Notes under the pieces: model-generated
Seen by the model: the letters and a program-made list of their open reading frames with translations, nothing else
The model's database searches: none
What the model was told of the DNA's origin: nothing
Origin: Drosophila pseudoobscura
Lineage: Eukaryota > Arthropoda > Insecta > Diptera > Drosophilidae
Assembly: GCF_009870125.1 (NCBI RefSeq)
Contig: NC_046683.1
Coordinates: forward strand, 47,569,869-47,633,868
Length of the DNA: 64,000 bases
Direction of reading: 5' to 3'
Program-made: the position numbers and the translations under genes
Shown here: piece by piece, positions 36,301 through 50,344 of the stretch
Numbering within the stretch: position 1 is the stretch's first letter
How the letters are laid out: each line of letters opens with the position of its first letter

Positions 36301-39267
36301 TCCTTTGAAAGGTTCTTGCTTGGGAGACGGGACCTACCTTTAGTATGAAATAATCCAGCCAGGGTATGGAGGTTAAAAGTATGCCTAATATTAAGGTTAT
36401 TATACCAATTATTATCACAGCTAGTCTATCTGAAAGAAGGAAGATTTAAAATTGGATTAGTATATCAAGATTTCATCGAATCGATGCAGGTACCCCATGC
36501 CTGGCCCTGCCCTCAAGCTTCGCTTGATTTCAGTTGTAAATGAAATACGTATATGTAATTTTGATGCGAATTTCATGGATCAATTTAACGGATGTCACAC
36601 GCAATTTACAACGGTCAACAGTCTCTCATGCTCTTGGCCGACTTATCGCCAGGGGACATACAGACATACGAGTGTGTACATATTTCTGACAGCTGCGGAA
36701 TTTACGATCCTCTCTTATCACTAATTGAAATTGAATCTGTTTTCGGCTCATCTCTCAGAGACAAAATGCAATGGCAATGCATTGCTAATTGGCTCATGCA
36801 CTTAGCCCCCGACTTGGTTTTGGTTTTGGGTTTGGGTTTGGGGCTTCCTTCCATCACCTTGTTGGCATTTTGTGGCAGTGGGCGTGGCAAGTCGCATATC
36901 GAATCCGTTGACGAATCCACTGATGTTAATGATGATGATTATGATGACTGCTATGATGATGGGCGTACAATGCCAACGGGTTCTCCGGCGCGGCGTCGGA
37001 GCGCCCCAAAACAGTCAACGAACCGATCGCCAAACCGATCAAGAAAAACTGTTTTCGCCCATAGCCGAAAACCGAAAACCGACAACCGAAAACCCACTAT
37101 CGGGAGATAAAAAGTGCAAGGTGAAGCATTTTTGGGGAAAAACATAAATTTCAATTTTATATATATTTCATTTTTATGAAATGCAATTTGTTGGTTCTCT
37201 TTCCCTGTTTTGTTGCTCGCTGGCTCGCTGGCTGGTTGGCTTGCAGTTCAACGCCGTCAGCGCGTTTCGATAATGTCGAAAAAAATAAGTCATTGAAAGA
37301 GGGAGAGAGAGGAGGGGAGCAGGGAGGAGATAGACAGAGCTACATATAGAGACAGACATCTACATTGTGAGTGCCATAAATCAGCTTGAAATTCATTAAA
37401 CTCACATTGGAAATGGGCGCGATAATTGCTGTCAAAATACCGTCGGATTATATATTACATACATACATATGTATATGTATATGTACGACATGTATTTTTT
37501 TCTGTTTTTTTGTTGTTTTTTCTGTGCATGATTTTTTTGCCAGGCAAAGTTCAAGCGGCTTCTTTTTGGTGTTCCACTGACCCTGAGGAGCTCTGACGCT
37601 CTGAGGCTCTGTTTGAGAGAAAGTTACGCAAAAAAAAGACCCCAAAAAACCACGATACGAGTAACAACAACGAAAAATTGTCATAAAACGAGGCACATAA
37701 CATTTACAGCTCCAGTCGCAGTCGCAGTGGCAGTCGGGGCTCAAGGTCAAGGGAAGACCCTGCCTTTGCTCTTCCCGCATCACAACAGAAAAGCTCCATT
37801 CATGTCTGAACTCTTTCGCTCTTGCGCTCTCGTTGCGCCAGCGTTAGCTATCGATAATTGTACATGTTACTGCAATCGAACATCGCGATTGCAACGTAAT
37901 CGGTGCGGCTGGCGGTGGGGCCAGAGTGGGGTGGGAGTGGAAGTGGGGGCAGCTATGGCGATATGGTCACTAAACATTTGGCACACAATTGATACGTCAG
38001 CGCCTGCCTCACGGTTGACAATTATGCTGATCTCTGACGAGCTGTACTTGTGGATATACTCGTATATAGTAGTAGCCATAGCTTCTAGTCTGCCTACTCC
38101 AAGCAATTTCTTTTGTTGTTGTTTTTGATATTTCTGTTTTGCGATATGTTTTCTTCGGGTTTTCCTTTTGTTGCTTTCGCTTACTTGTACGTACACGGAG
38201 TGAAGTTATCAGTTACAACGGCGGCAGGGGTGTGGTATAAGGGGAGGAGGTATAACCACAGATAACAGTAATCGCAGGTAATCGATATTAAATCGATGTG
38301 CAACAATGGATGTTATGAGATGTTTCACACTTAAATATAGGAGAAAACGAATAAAAACTGCATTAAATTTGTATATAATTCGTATTCCCATGATATAGTC
38401 CATTTAACAACGGGGGCCCCTTTTCAGCACGCCGCTGCCGCCATCAGCACCCATATCTGGTGTCATATGCTCGTTTCTTTAAAATTACAGCTTAGCACGC
38501 GATATTCATATTTCCGAGCTTCTAGACCACGCACAAAACGAGTTAAAGCCCCCAACAACAATCACAACAGAAAGAACAGAAAAAAGTTAAGTGCAATGGA
38601 ATCGAGTAGACTTTGAAGCCGTTTAGATGGGATTTTAAGCTCCGTCTAGAGTGAATTACTTCGAGCTATGAGTACTATAAGTGTTTGCTGGGGAGGCCTC
38701 TGGAGATTAGCTTCTATTTCCAACACTGTGTCTGGCTGCAAAACAAAAACAAAGCGGAACATAAGAATAAACGTACATTTGCCAATCGCCTGCAAAAATT
38801 AACGCTCACAATTACAGGCTATGGAGCTGGGGCTGGGGCTGCAGCTGCAACAGAAACAGAAACCGCCACAAAGCAACCATTTCAATAGAGTTTTTCTACT
38901 GCCAGGCGGAACTGTTGTATCTCCGGACAATGGATCCGACAATAGACCCCAGCTAAACAGTTGCAACGCCTCGCGATTCAACAATCCAGTCAGTGGAGAT
39001 TTCGTTTCAGAACGTGCCGCCTTTGGGGGTAGGCAGCGTAGGCAATAATGCGAATACCAGATCTGATCTGGCTGCCCCTCATCTTTGTTTTATATGGCTT
39101 TATAGCCATGTAATCACTTTTGTTTAAGCAAATAATTGGCGTTCCTTACGGTCCGAATTCACTTCCTTGTACGCGCTACAATTTGCATCACGTGTGCTCA
39201 CATCTCTCTCCTCGATCTGGATAGTGGATTGGGTGGATCGACTGGATGCGATCCCCGAACCAATTAG
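33398..39267 (-). CDS. CD36/SCARB class B scavenger receptor, N-terminal exon missing
   Basis: Two-pass receptor with a large glycosylated ectodomain, used for lipid or lipoprotein uptake. Exons found in transcription order: 39267-39150, 36429-36338, 36260-36103, 34974-34833, 34760-34047, 33977-33852, 33784-33398; all junctions agree in phase, giving 578 residues plus an unplaced start. The first listed exon opens directly after a splice acceptor (TTTTTCAG) with no ATG, so at least one upstream coding exon ending in phase 0 is needed. The N-terminal membrane helix reads [22 protein letters not shown]36 hallmarks follow: [40 protein letters not shown], several N-glycosylation sites, the cysteine-bearing [17 protein letters not shown], and [17 protein letters not shown]. 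The second helix begins [20 protein letters not shown]. The C-terminal tail of about 85 residues is long for the family. The paralogue (for instance debris buster) could not be decided. Confidence 0.87.
36430..39149 (-). other. 2.7-kb intron of the scavenger-receptor gene
   Basis: No internal gene recognised. Includes TGGTTT/GGGTTT (36812-36842), GATGAT (36930-36962) and CCGAAAACCGA (37062-37092) simple repeats and T-rich stretches near 37495-37530. Confidence 0.6.
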
Positions 39268-41925
39268 CTGAAAAACGTAGAGCGGAAACAAAGGGCAATG
39301 GGCATGTACCACAAAAGATAAAGCCAAACCGGTTGACCCACCCGGGACGTGCCTTCGCGGCTATTTTGCATTTAAGTTATCGCGTTTCGGCCCTTAATTA
39401 AAGCATTTACAACTGATTTTTGCTCTGGATAAGGACCCCAAGAAAAAGGGGCTCCATAAAGAAAAGGAGAAGCGCCAGCCGAAGGTTAACTCGGACGTTG
39501 TATAGGAAAGTTTTTGCCTGGAGATGAAAGCAAAGTAGAGGAAATCTTGGGGAGAAACCCATCATGGAAAGCGAACAATGGGAATGTTTTCAGGGGCCGG
39601 AGTCGGTGGAATTTTAGATTGAGATTGCGAGACTTTTAAAGCAGGAAGTTCTGTAATGGAATGGAATTGGAATGTGGAATAAAGTTAAGCTTGTTCCTAC
39701 AATCGCTATATGCCCCACGATTGTGGTGTCTTCACATCAGACTCAATCTTCCAAATCTTAGAGTCAACAATCTCTGAAAAGCTGCATTTCGTTGACTTCT
39801 TGTTTGTTCACTTTTGCTTCTGTGTGTCAACATCTTACGAATTCCGTCACAGAGTAGCCAAAAGCTGAAGCACGATCTAAGCAAGGCCTTAATGCCAGCA
39901 TCTGGTTATATAATCGCAAAGCTCACACACAGACACACAAAAAGCGAACTGCTATTGCTAAAGATCCCAAAGTGGCGGAGGGGCAATGCAGTTGGGAACT
40001 TCTTCTTCTTGAGGCGGCACTTGAACAGCATCGGCATCGACATCGGCCACTGGCGCGTCTGTTTTTGTTTGAGCCGGGCTAACACTTGGGTCTATGGCCC
40101 CCCCCCTATGGAAGACATAGAATTGGCCAGAAGCAAAGGCCTGAATGGCTGCATGTGTTAATTTATGCTCAATCTCTCGATGTGGGGTCCACTGTTCGTA
40201 TACTCGATTCCGCAGCCAGCCATGTCCATGTCCACTCGACAACCTCTCTACTCACTGTCGCTATCGCTGGCCTCTTGAATGCGAGTACGAGTACGAGTAC
40301 GAGTACTCATATGTATGCACCCAGACACTCACTTTCCACTCATTCACCGTTTTGCAGCTTCAGTTTTCAGTTTTCGGCTTGGCATTTTCCTCCTCTCTTG
40401 CTCTCACTATATCTTGGACTTTTGAGGTCTTGCCTATTGATTTGGCAACATTTTCATATTTGCTGTGTGTATTGGTATCTGTGTTAGTACGAGTATTTGG
40501 AAGTTGATACTACTACTAGTAGTTGTTAGTGCTAATGCTGCTGCTGCTACTGCTACTGCTGCATTGGTCAGGCATTGGCCATAGATTTTTCAATTGCCTG
40601 TTTTTATTTTGCCTTTGCCTCACTTCTGTTTTTAATGCTGTTTGCGGCCGTTGGCAATGTTCAGGCATTGCATTAGAATTGCCCAAGCATAGTGGTGAGA
40701 AAGCCATTTGTAACAGCTCAGAAGAGAGGGAGGATTAAGGTGGAAGAACAGGTCAAAATTCCCTAATGACTCAGCGACGCTAATTGTCTTAGAAGTTGTC
40801 GTCCCGCGCGTCTGAATCATCATAATTGGCCTTAATTAAAAAGTTTTTGTTTGAGACAAAGTGAAACAATCCTTATCCGTATCTCATCACGTATCACAGA
40901 AGTACTTAAGCCCAATAATTGCCATCTCAGCGGAGAGGACCATGGGCATGTCGTCATCTGGGCAAGGCGACAGCGGAGTGCCAAAGCCAATAGCAAGGCA
41001 TTGGCACACAGCAAACATGGCTATAAAGCCAGTTGTGGACTGGCCGACAGTCAAGTGCAAAACGCTTAAAATATAATTCTATATAAGCGACAGAACGCAA
41101 TCGAAATCGAATGAAAACCAAAGTGAAACCGAAATCGAAACCCAAAACCTGAAAAATAAGAGAAAAGCAGCCTGGCAGCGATGTCTAAGCCAAGTTCAGA
41201 GAGCCAAGAGTATATCTCCGAGTCTCCGAGACTCGGAGACTCTGTTTTTCTCTCTTGACAAATGTTCTTGGCCATGGTTACTTGGTTCGCTGGCTGTTTG
41301 CACACTTGGCTGCCTTCGGATCTCGTCTAAGTGTGGCCTGTGCGGCGTATACGCAATGTCGGCCATTGCAAAGAACGCAACCGTCGAAACAGCCGTGTGC
41401 CTCTCGCTGTCTCTGTATTGGTGCGTATCTGTGTGTTTCCTTGATTTACATCTGTTGGTTAGTTAGCTGCTTACTTAGTTGTGTTTTGTATTTTGTTTTC
41501 GACTTTTCGTGTTCAAGTCTGCCTCCCCTCAGGTTGATTGCCTTTATATTTTGCTGGTTTTTCTTTTAGCCAAAGACTTGTTTTCCATTTTTCGGCTGCA
41601 GTTCTTGGATGACCAGTTTCGTGCCTACACATTGCGGTATTTTTTAAGCTATCTGTCTATTTATCTTTTATAATGCTGGCCGACTACTGCAACAGGTTGG
41701 GGGGCTTTTGTTTTTGGCCAAATGAACAAGCCACTCACCAATTTGGCAGTTGATATTGACTTTTAGTCACTTAATTAAGCTTTTAATACGATTTTTCCTT
41801 AATTGAATTTTCTAGTTGACAGTAGGAGACTTTTCATAAGTTTTCAATAAAGTGATGTTCCTTAAAAGGAAATTTATGAAAAATATTTGGATAATATGGA
41901 TAATTCTTCTGTCGAAAATACTTAC
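39268..41925. other. Region upstream of the first placed receptor exon
   Basis: Probably the continuing 5' intron of the receptor gene. A minus-strand open frame at 39958-40242 has no family match and runs through a C/G homopolymer, so it is not called. A GTACGA hexamer run (about 40282-40306) and GCTACTGCTGCT repeats (40537-40563) are present. Confidence 0.4.
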
Positions 41926-42211
41926 TATTACTAATCTTAACTCCATGAGATATCAGCATGGAGAGCGGCGTTCCTCTGTGTGTTACATGAGGGCGTGACC
42001 GCCTCCCCGTGACGGTGGATCCCTGGGATGGCTGTGACTGTTGTTGTTGTTGATGTGGCTGTTGCAACTGTTGTTGTTGCTGTTGTTGTTGCTGCTGTTG
42101 TTGCTGTTGTTGTTGCTGCTGTTGTCGACGACCACGCCCACAGGTGGCCCAGTCAAGTATATGATCTCTAGCAGTGCGTCCATATCTCAGATAATGTTTT
42201 TCCAGGCCCAT
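41926..42211 (-). CDS. Putative first coding exon with glutamine tract, gene unassigned
   Basis: On the minus strand a good acceptor (CTCTCTCCAG) is followed by 13 bp and an ATG at 42211. The open frame reads MGLEKHYLRYGRTARDHILD, WATCGRGRR, a CAA/CAG-coded Gln tract with some His and Leu, then QPSQGSTVTGRRSRPHVTHR and GTPLSMLISHGVKISN, and meets a strong donor (ATA|GTAAGTATT, exon end 41926, phase 1). This looks like the N-terminal exon of a minus-strand gene. It could belong to the scavenger receptor downstream, but the next known exon needs phase 0, which would require a weaker donor (GGA|GTTAAG) or another exon. It may equally be chance coding around a CAG tract. Confidence 0.35.
42040..42125 (-). 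repeat. CAA/CAG tract
   Basis: About 85 bp of imperfect CAA/CAG trinucleotide repeat on the minus strand, within the putative exon above. Confidence 0.95.
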
Positions 42212-45200
42212 AATTCAAGTCTATCTGGAGAGAGAAGTAATAAAAACAGAATGATATAAAACTGGTTGGCTAAGGGGGATTACGAGAGTTCAATGCAGTC
42301 GTAGATGATGGAGGGGAACTACAACATATCGTAGTACTTATGAGGCGTAATTATAAGTTAATTGGTCTAACCGTGTCGTTCAAGTGCTTCCTGGGGTCAG
42401 TGTCTAAGCCACTGTGGGTAGCTTTTAGAGTGCGAAGAGGTTCTAGAAAGCGGAGGTCATAGAACCATCAGCCCAGCCTTGGCATACTCTCCCTAAGATA
42501 ATTCGGCTATGATTGGCCAGCAGAAGCAGCTCCGTACTGTACTCTACGTACAGTAACCGCAACAGTTCGTGCCATTAATTAATTTACAACAATAAAAATA
42601 CATATTTTTATTAGCCCAGCGCCTGATTAATGCGCCATCGGATAGAGGTAAATACGTTTGTCACTGGCTACGTGAGGCACGGGGAAATCTGTTGAATAGC
42701 AGCTCGTTTTTATATGCTAATTGAAAATGCAGCTACATAAAGGAAATAAAGTGAGTAGGCGATTGTATGGCGGGAAAACGTGAAGATCGCCAACAGGTCT
42801 CTGATCTCTGACAATCCAAAGCGGAATCACAACACGTGAATGGGTGGCAGACAGATGTATAGATGTAGATATGTATGCATTTTATAGAGCAAAAGGTAGT
42901 CATGTTCAAGGTTATCGGTTATCTGGGAGAGAAATTTTTTCATCGGGGAATCACCTTAGACCGGATAAAAAACAAGTGACTTAAGCGGCGAACTTTGCCA
43001 GGCTTGGACTTATGCTTGGACTGGACTTTCATTTGCTTTCGGCTTTATTTCTCTCTCAGACAGAAAGATTTCCATTTAAAAACCCATCTCATCTGAGGGC
43101 AAATTATATTTAAATGACTTCTGACATAACCGAAATGTTAGCCAAAACATTTTTGTACGCTGCTGTCACATTTGAGCGATTTCTGAATTATGTAAAACAT
43201 AGGGGAAAAAGACAGCAAGCAAAAAACAAGAAAAAACACAAAATATTTAAACGAAATTAATGACATTTACATTTGTTGTTGTCTTTGTTTTAGTTGATTT
43301 TTTTTTATTTTGGTTTTGCCTCGGATATATATTTTTTAATTGCAGGCTGCCTTTAAAGCTGCAGACTCACTTGAGACTCTGCCTTAATTTGTGGCATTTT
43401 GGCAGGGCAAATATTTTGCTCTTGTCGTGCCGTTTTCGCTTAATGAGCATAAAATAATTAAGGCCGCATTTAATTTGCCAACATTTGTGCTGCGGCTGCT
43501 GCTGCTGAAAAAAAGGAAACAGGAGCAGGAGTAGCATCAAGGAAGCAATCGTCAAGGGTATTGGAAAGAGAAAGGACTGGGAAACAGGAATGACTCCGCC
43601 AGGGTTCTCGTTCTCGTTCTAGCTAACGACTTCATTCGAATCGGAAGTTCCTGGCATTTATTTAGTTATCATCTGGGGGCCACACCCCCACCAATTAGCC
43701 CCTCAGACACACACACACACACACAGACACACACTTTTCCCACAATTTACGCCTCATCAGCGGCCAACGACCAGCGCCAATCCATTAAGAAGTTGCCGTA
43801 GAAAAAAACCAAGGGGGGGGGAAAAAACGGCAGAGAGAAAAAATAAAAGTGAAACACGTTTTTACAATTTTTGTGCTTATTGGCCACGGCTTGGTCACTT
43901 GGACAGCGGCGGCGGCGGCGGCAGTGGTGGCGTGGCCTGGTCGATGGCTTCTTTGGCACATTATGTAATACAAATGAGAGACCAACTGCGGCTCCGGCTG
44001 TGACTGTGGCTGTGGCACTGGCACTGGCATAGGCACAGGCTCCGGCTCCGGTTTTATCTGTGGCTAGGACTGGGGCCCGGTATAGTTAGAAATCATTAAA
44101 AAATAGCACATGCATTTGCGTAAAGAAATTTCAAAATGCCGAATGCGAAATTTGATTGACCTAAATACGGTTTTATAACCACACACATCCAGAGCGGCGG
44201 TCTATATGGCAACTGGATATGTGTTGCAATTGCCACATGCCACACGCTCCTCCGCTCTGTACTGTCCGAGGCTTTCTAACAGCTGACGACGATATCCAAC
44301 CTGATTCCAGCTCTGGTCTCAGTCTCACTTTCGATTGCAGTTGCAGCAGAGACAGAGACAGAGGCACAGCCAGAGCCAGAGCCAGAGCCAGAAGTAGGTT
44401 GCCTGGCCAGCAGGCCACTAAGCCACTGAGCCACTGAGCCACTAAGCCACTGATTTCAGCCACTTTGTCTGGCTGTGGCGTTCGTTGGCATTTGCCGGAG
44501 TCGCCTCTCCCGCTTGCACCTGCGTCTGTTCCAGGTTCCAGTATGAGTCAAGAGCTGCGCCTTTCATGGTGCCTTGGAAAGGGTATTGCCATGAAGTCTT
44601 TTTCGAGGATATCAATTTGGGAAAAACCCAGATTAACTTTAAAGTCTTACGATGAACTTTCGATACACAAATGGTACAAAAAGCTAATGATAGATTGGCG
44701 TTAATCTTGTAGTGTTTTTGTGTGAGATTCATAGCGTGACCGTAAAATTCAGAGATGACAAACAACTTTTATATTGCTCTTTAATTGAATGATTGGATCT
44801 GTTGGTTCACTTGTTATTGATGGTTATTATATTGAATGGGCTGTAGCATTATGGGAATTATAATATCAGAATACTCAGTTCATTTTCGAAGATAAATTCC
44901 TCCTAGAGTATGGATTCTGCCTAGATATCAGCATTGTTCTTTCTTTGGACGGATGGATGGATCAGCTGCTGCTCATCTTCAGACACATAGTCTTAATGTC
45001 TATCTACTCTCAAGTGTATTCCAAGTTCGCTTAGTTCCTTGACTCATTCGCCTGAGGCTGTTGCCTCTTGCCAAACAGTAGCAGCCCGCTGCAGCCGTCA
45101 TATATCTCTCTCCATACGTCTTTCCTTGTGCCATTCCGTATGTCTGCCAGACTTCCAGTGTCTGCACTTGTTTGTTTTGGCTGCTTGTGGCTGTTGCTGC

Positions 45201-47100
45201 GGCTTTTACTGCCGCTTTTTATAATTTCACACAACTTCAGATTCAGCTTCAGGTCGCATTTTGTGTTGGTGGCTGGTTGGCTGGCTGGACGTTTAAGTGG
45301 TTTTTTTGTTCAGTAGTGCGAAGGTCACGCGCCACTTTTCTCTTTCTCACATGTATAATGCAACAGGCTCTTCAGCTGCATGTGCATCCACGTCCACATC
45401 CACATCCACATCCCCAACTCCTACTTCATCTTCAACTGTTCCCCCAAGATCCAGTTTTGAGTGTGTGCGACTTTGCTTTCGGCTCGTTTTATGCATTTTT
45501 AATAAATTTCTGCTTAATTTTCGGCAGGCAACGCTTTATAATTTTTGTATGATTATTTTTTGGGGTTTAAATATATTGCATATACATATATAAAATATCA
45601 ATTTTTTAGCATCATCAGCTGCAACGCTTCCTTTTTCCCTTTTTTCTGTGTGGACTTGGGTCTGATTACATGGTGCGGGATGGCTTGCAGCGTGTGGAAA
45701 GGGACGTGGCACTTGAATGGCTTCATAAGCCATGGCCAAGTTGCTGGCGAAAAGAGTTGCGCCCACAGAGGGCATGTGCACGGACATGGGCCTGGCATTT
45801 CATAATTGGCATCGTTGGGAACGCGTTGATTGGCAAATTGTATGCAATTATTGAAACCATTTTTTGTGGGGGAGGGGGCACACGGCGGGATGTTCGGGAA
45901 ATATTCGATTTCATATTCGGAAAGTTCGTTCATCTTTCGGCATGTTGACATTGAGATAAACCAACTTTACGGAAGTTTCCAATCGAACCAGAAGCAATCC
46001 CTCTCATTTAACTCTAATTGCCACTTACACACACGGTGCAGGGCATTCATTCGGTTGCGCCTCCCTCCTGACTGGAAGTTTTCCGCTCTTGCCACGCTTG
46101 GTAGCGCCACACGTTCCGTTCCTCCAGAGGCTCTTTGCTCTTCTTATGCCATCGTTTTGTTCAGCTCAATTAAGGCCCAGGCTTAGCTCCAGCCCCACAC
46201 CAGACGCATCGAAAGCAATGGAGATAGATAGAAATAGATACAGATACTTATGCATATAGGTGACTCCCCCCCTCTCCCGCTCCCTCTCCCTCCTCCTCTT
46301 CCAGCCAGGCCAAGCGCAACAAATCGTTCTCTAAATGCTACAACAACTACGGGCACGGCGATGCGATGTAAACAATTTAAATGGCATTAAGTAATTCAAC
46401 ATTAACATTCAGCTAACATTCATGTTATAATTATTGTTGTTTTAGAAATTGAAAACAAAAAGTGATGCAATTTGCCAGCGAAGTGTGCAGAAAAGGCGCA
46501 AAGAAGAGCACAGCCTTAAAACAAAAGACTGAGGCAACGAACTTGACATTTCTATGGGGTTCAGAATGCTTTTCAGGGTGATGGTTGATGGTGGCTAAAA
46601 GAAAAGGTTTGGTTACTTGAGGGTAGATGTCAGGGACAGGGACTTGGTACAGATACTTTTCATGAATGAATTAGTCAGATGAAACTATTAGAATCTCTCT
46701 CTACCAAATACTTTTGAGTGAAGTTGTCTTAGCTCTATCAAATTCTATGCTCTTCTTGACTGCTTTGGAGCTCTGGTTCCCTCACTCCCCTCATACTTCA
46801 CTTGATTAATGCGCCCCGAGCATTTGACACGCGCTCAAGTGGAGTGGAGTTTAAGTCAACAACAAATTGAACAACAATGTTGTTAACGTCATAGAGCCTC
46901 GTCTCAGTCTCAGTCGCAGTCGCAGTCTCACTTCCAGACACAGTCCCAGCCCCAGCCCCTGCTTGAGCCGTATCCAATCGCTGAAGCGTGGCCAGCCGCT
47001 CCATCAACTATAAAATTATTGGCAAACATTTTCCAATAGTCAGAGGTAGCAGCCACAGCAGCAGCAGCAGCAGCTGCGTCGAATGTTGTAATTTATATAC

Positions 47101-47105
47101 TCTCA

Positions 47106-47139
<34 letters not shown>
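47101..47139 (-). repeat. (GA)n/(TC)n microsatellite
   Basis: About 39 bp of TC dinucleotide on the plus strand (GA on the minus), broken once by CTG. Confidence 0.95.
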
Positions 47140-50100
47140 TTTTGTCAGTCTTTATATGCATTTATATATATATTTTTGGGGCATAGTTTATGAACCATTT
47201 TCGCATTCGCGAAATGCTCCAATTACGCCCGAGAATTTCCCACTCTCCCAGCCATGAGCTGAAAGACATTAAACCCTTTTTCGGGCAAGCACTTCACATC
47301 GTGCCATGAATCAATTTGGCTCGTTTTACGGGTATTCGCCAGTTGAGAAGGGTCTGATCTGGTTGTCAGAGAAATGAGGCTGGCAAGGTCGTATTCGTAC
47401 GACTACAAGTATCTGTATCTGTTGTGGAGTGTGTGTGCGAGCTGGGGCCGGCAACATCAATCCTGACCTAAGTCACTGGAGACTTCGATTGAAGTGACTT
47501 GGAGTTGGTTTCGGTTGTCTACCCTCCGGCTGCTGGGGATCGGCGATTGATGGATCTTTTTCTCTCTCCGTCTCGCGTTCATAAACGCCGGCAAACGGCA
47601 ATTTGCCAATTTTACGGCCTTATCAGTGTGGTTCCAATCGATTTGTTATTAAAGAGCATGCCTCGCTCATTATGTAAACGTATCTGCAAGACACCTTCAT
47701 GGGTTTACGGATTGTGTGTTTGGGGTATTAGCAAGTGTGCCCTGCCTCGGGGCCCTTGGCTGTCCCCTATCCCCTAACCACTATCCCACATTCACTGTCC
47801 ACCGTTCAAACCAACTGATTCACAAAAAAGCTTGTGTCAATATTTCAATTTAACGGTTAAGAAAACACCAAAAGTAACGCAATAAAAACTACACCAAAAA
47901 CTACATACAACAAAGCGATCACTCTGTTGCCTTTTGTGTGACGTCTATTGCTCTTAAAGAGGTTTTTTTCGCTCTTGGCTACGAGGCTCTTGCGGTTAAT
48001 TAAGACAACTTCTGTGTCCATGCCCAGGCCCAGGCCCAGGCCCGGACCCAGGCCTAGCCAATTGGTGGGCGGATGGATAGCAGATAGCTATAGCTCTGGA
48101 TGGCGGGATGGCTGAGTGATGGGATGGCTGGCTGTCTGGGGCTAAGTGACTAAAGGTGTAGACAGCGTTGGAAATTTCGCTAAAAATGTTGTCTGCGGTT
48201 CGCTTGAAAGTGAAACTGATTGGGGTTAAACGAGAAGGTGGCGTGATTGCAGGGGCACGATGGGAAAGGGCTACGAAGTTTAGAGATAGTGCCAACTGTA
48301 TGTTGTAAGGCCACCATCTTATGGCAGATAAATTAGCAGAATAATCGGGAAATAGGCTAAGAAGATCGTAGATTGGTAAAGATCGTCTCTTTGATATTCT
48401 CGAAGGAGGACAACTGGCTTGGGGCAAGCTCTTCTTTATTCAACTCTTAACCAAAACCGATACTTCTTCGGAATCATTTAAGCATTTCATCATTTACAAA
48501 AAATAAGTATTTTCCATACAAAATATACAACAAAACTGTTGATTAAACACTTCTTAAGCCGGAAATTTCACACCATATCATTTCAGCAAAGTGGTTTTCC
48601 TCTCTTCAGAGTATTTCTCTGTTTGTCTTCTGGGGTCATAAGCTATTTCGCAAGATTCAGTTAAAAGCCCTAGTCTTAGACACTGGACAAATTAGTCAAT
48701 AATCAATTGCGATATTTAACAGATACACATGAAAGATCCACATTCGTGGAGCTCTAATTGAGCACCACCGAATGCAAATAGCCGACTGAAGGGAAATCCA
48801 CTCGGTCACTTTTGTTTCTCTTTTTCTTTTCCTTTCCCTTTCTGTTTCTGTTTTAGTTTTAGTTTTAGTTTCTGTTTGAATTTCACCTTAACATTGACCT
48901 GAACTCTGCCACCAAGTGGGTCAAACCTGATCAGAGCGAGGGAAATGGCAACGTTTTGAGGTCTTTGGTACGTGTCTGCGGTTGCATATTTGCGAAATGC
49001 CACCGAAAAAAATTCAGAAAAAATAACACTGATCCACAGACTCCGAACATGGATTTGGCCAAGAGACAAAACTGAGGAATTACCACTCATAACCACATTG
49101 CCGCTATTTTGCATAGCTTGCAAAATGATTCAACTTAATTGCAGACTGCAAAAATTAGCCAAAAACCCGAAAACTGTTTTCAAACAAAAGCAAATCAAAC
49201 CCAGTTAAGATTTTGCCCCGGCTGTGTGGCCACACTTTGGCGAAGGGTTTCTCAAGCCAATCCTTGGCTTAGGGTTTTTCAAACTACGCTTTGCATTTCT
49301 GGCTGCAGACACTTGCAAGATTAATTCTAAATGAGATGCCTGGGGTTGCACCGGGCTGATAATGCCTGCTGTTCATTGTTCGGAAATCATAATCAGCTTA
49401 ATTGATTTGCTCTTGTCGGTGCATTTAATTGGGAATTTTTTGACAGCTCCGTTAATGTTCGCAATCCAATTAAAAAATGCACATTGAACGGCACTTGGGC
49501 GAGAGGTGCGGCATGGTTTGTTTGAGTTTGGGTTTATATAAGGGCACACCACCGTTGATTAAATTGATTAGCAAATATTTGATTCAAAAACAAAAACAAT
49601 TGTATAATTGTTGATAGATTTGAGCAGCATTTTGAATTGCAAATTGAATGTAAATTGAAATTATATTCACAAACAAAGACGCTCAATGTTTTAATAGCTT
49701 CATATATGTGTATACATCACGTAAGTAGATTTTTAAACCAAAAAAACTATTGAACTGTTATTTTCTATTTTAAATTTGCACACTCCCAGATTCAATATTA
49801 ATTATTTACTAATTCACTGAACATTACACATACGCCCCCTTTGGCAGGGAACATGGAAAACAATTACTCATGCTCCCCTCATACGTCTGACACTTACATT
49901 TGAGAATTCTTGGAAACTGCACAGCTAATCCAATGTTGGGAAAGGTTGAGGAAGTCTATCTGGCGATTGGGGTTGGCTTTTTTTATGGTTTTTGGGGGCT
50001 TTCTACTAATCAAATCAGCCGCATATTCACTCACTTAACGAATTGATTTAGAGCCAATTGTAATTCGTGTTCCGTTTAAGTTTAGTCACTCATATTATCC

Positions 50101-50299
50101 TGAAGCACAGAGACTTTTGGGATTCTTTTAGTGCCTCTGAGGGGAGATGCATGGACTGAGTGGTATATGACGATCGCGCACGCTCCCGAGCATGTGTCGT
50201 TTTAGAGTTGACGCGTCGGAATGAAAAACTCGCATGAATGGACCGTCGTCTGGGCAAGACGTTTTTGTTCAAAACCCCAAGACTTATAGCGACGTCGTA

Positions 50300-50344
50300 T
50301 AGCAGCAGCAGCAGCAGCAGCGGCAGCAGCAGCGGCAGCAGCAA
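50300..50344 (+). repeat. (AGC)n repeat in a CpG-rich block
   Basis: AGCAGC/GGCAGC triplets flanked on both sides by unusually CpG-rich sequence for this region (GACGATCGCGCACGC to the left, GGCAGCGATCGGACGCCG to the right). Confidence 0.9.

Noticed and set aside
39958-40242. Minus-strand open frame of about 94 residues (MSSGHGHGWLRNR...)
   Set aside because: It runs through a run of eight or more C/G bases, has no family features and no matching splice partner; likely chance.
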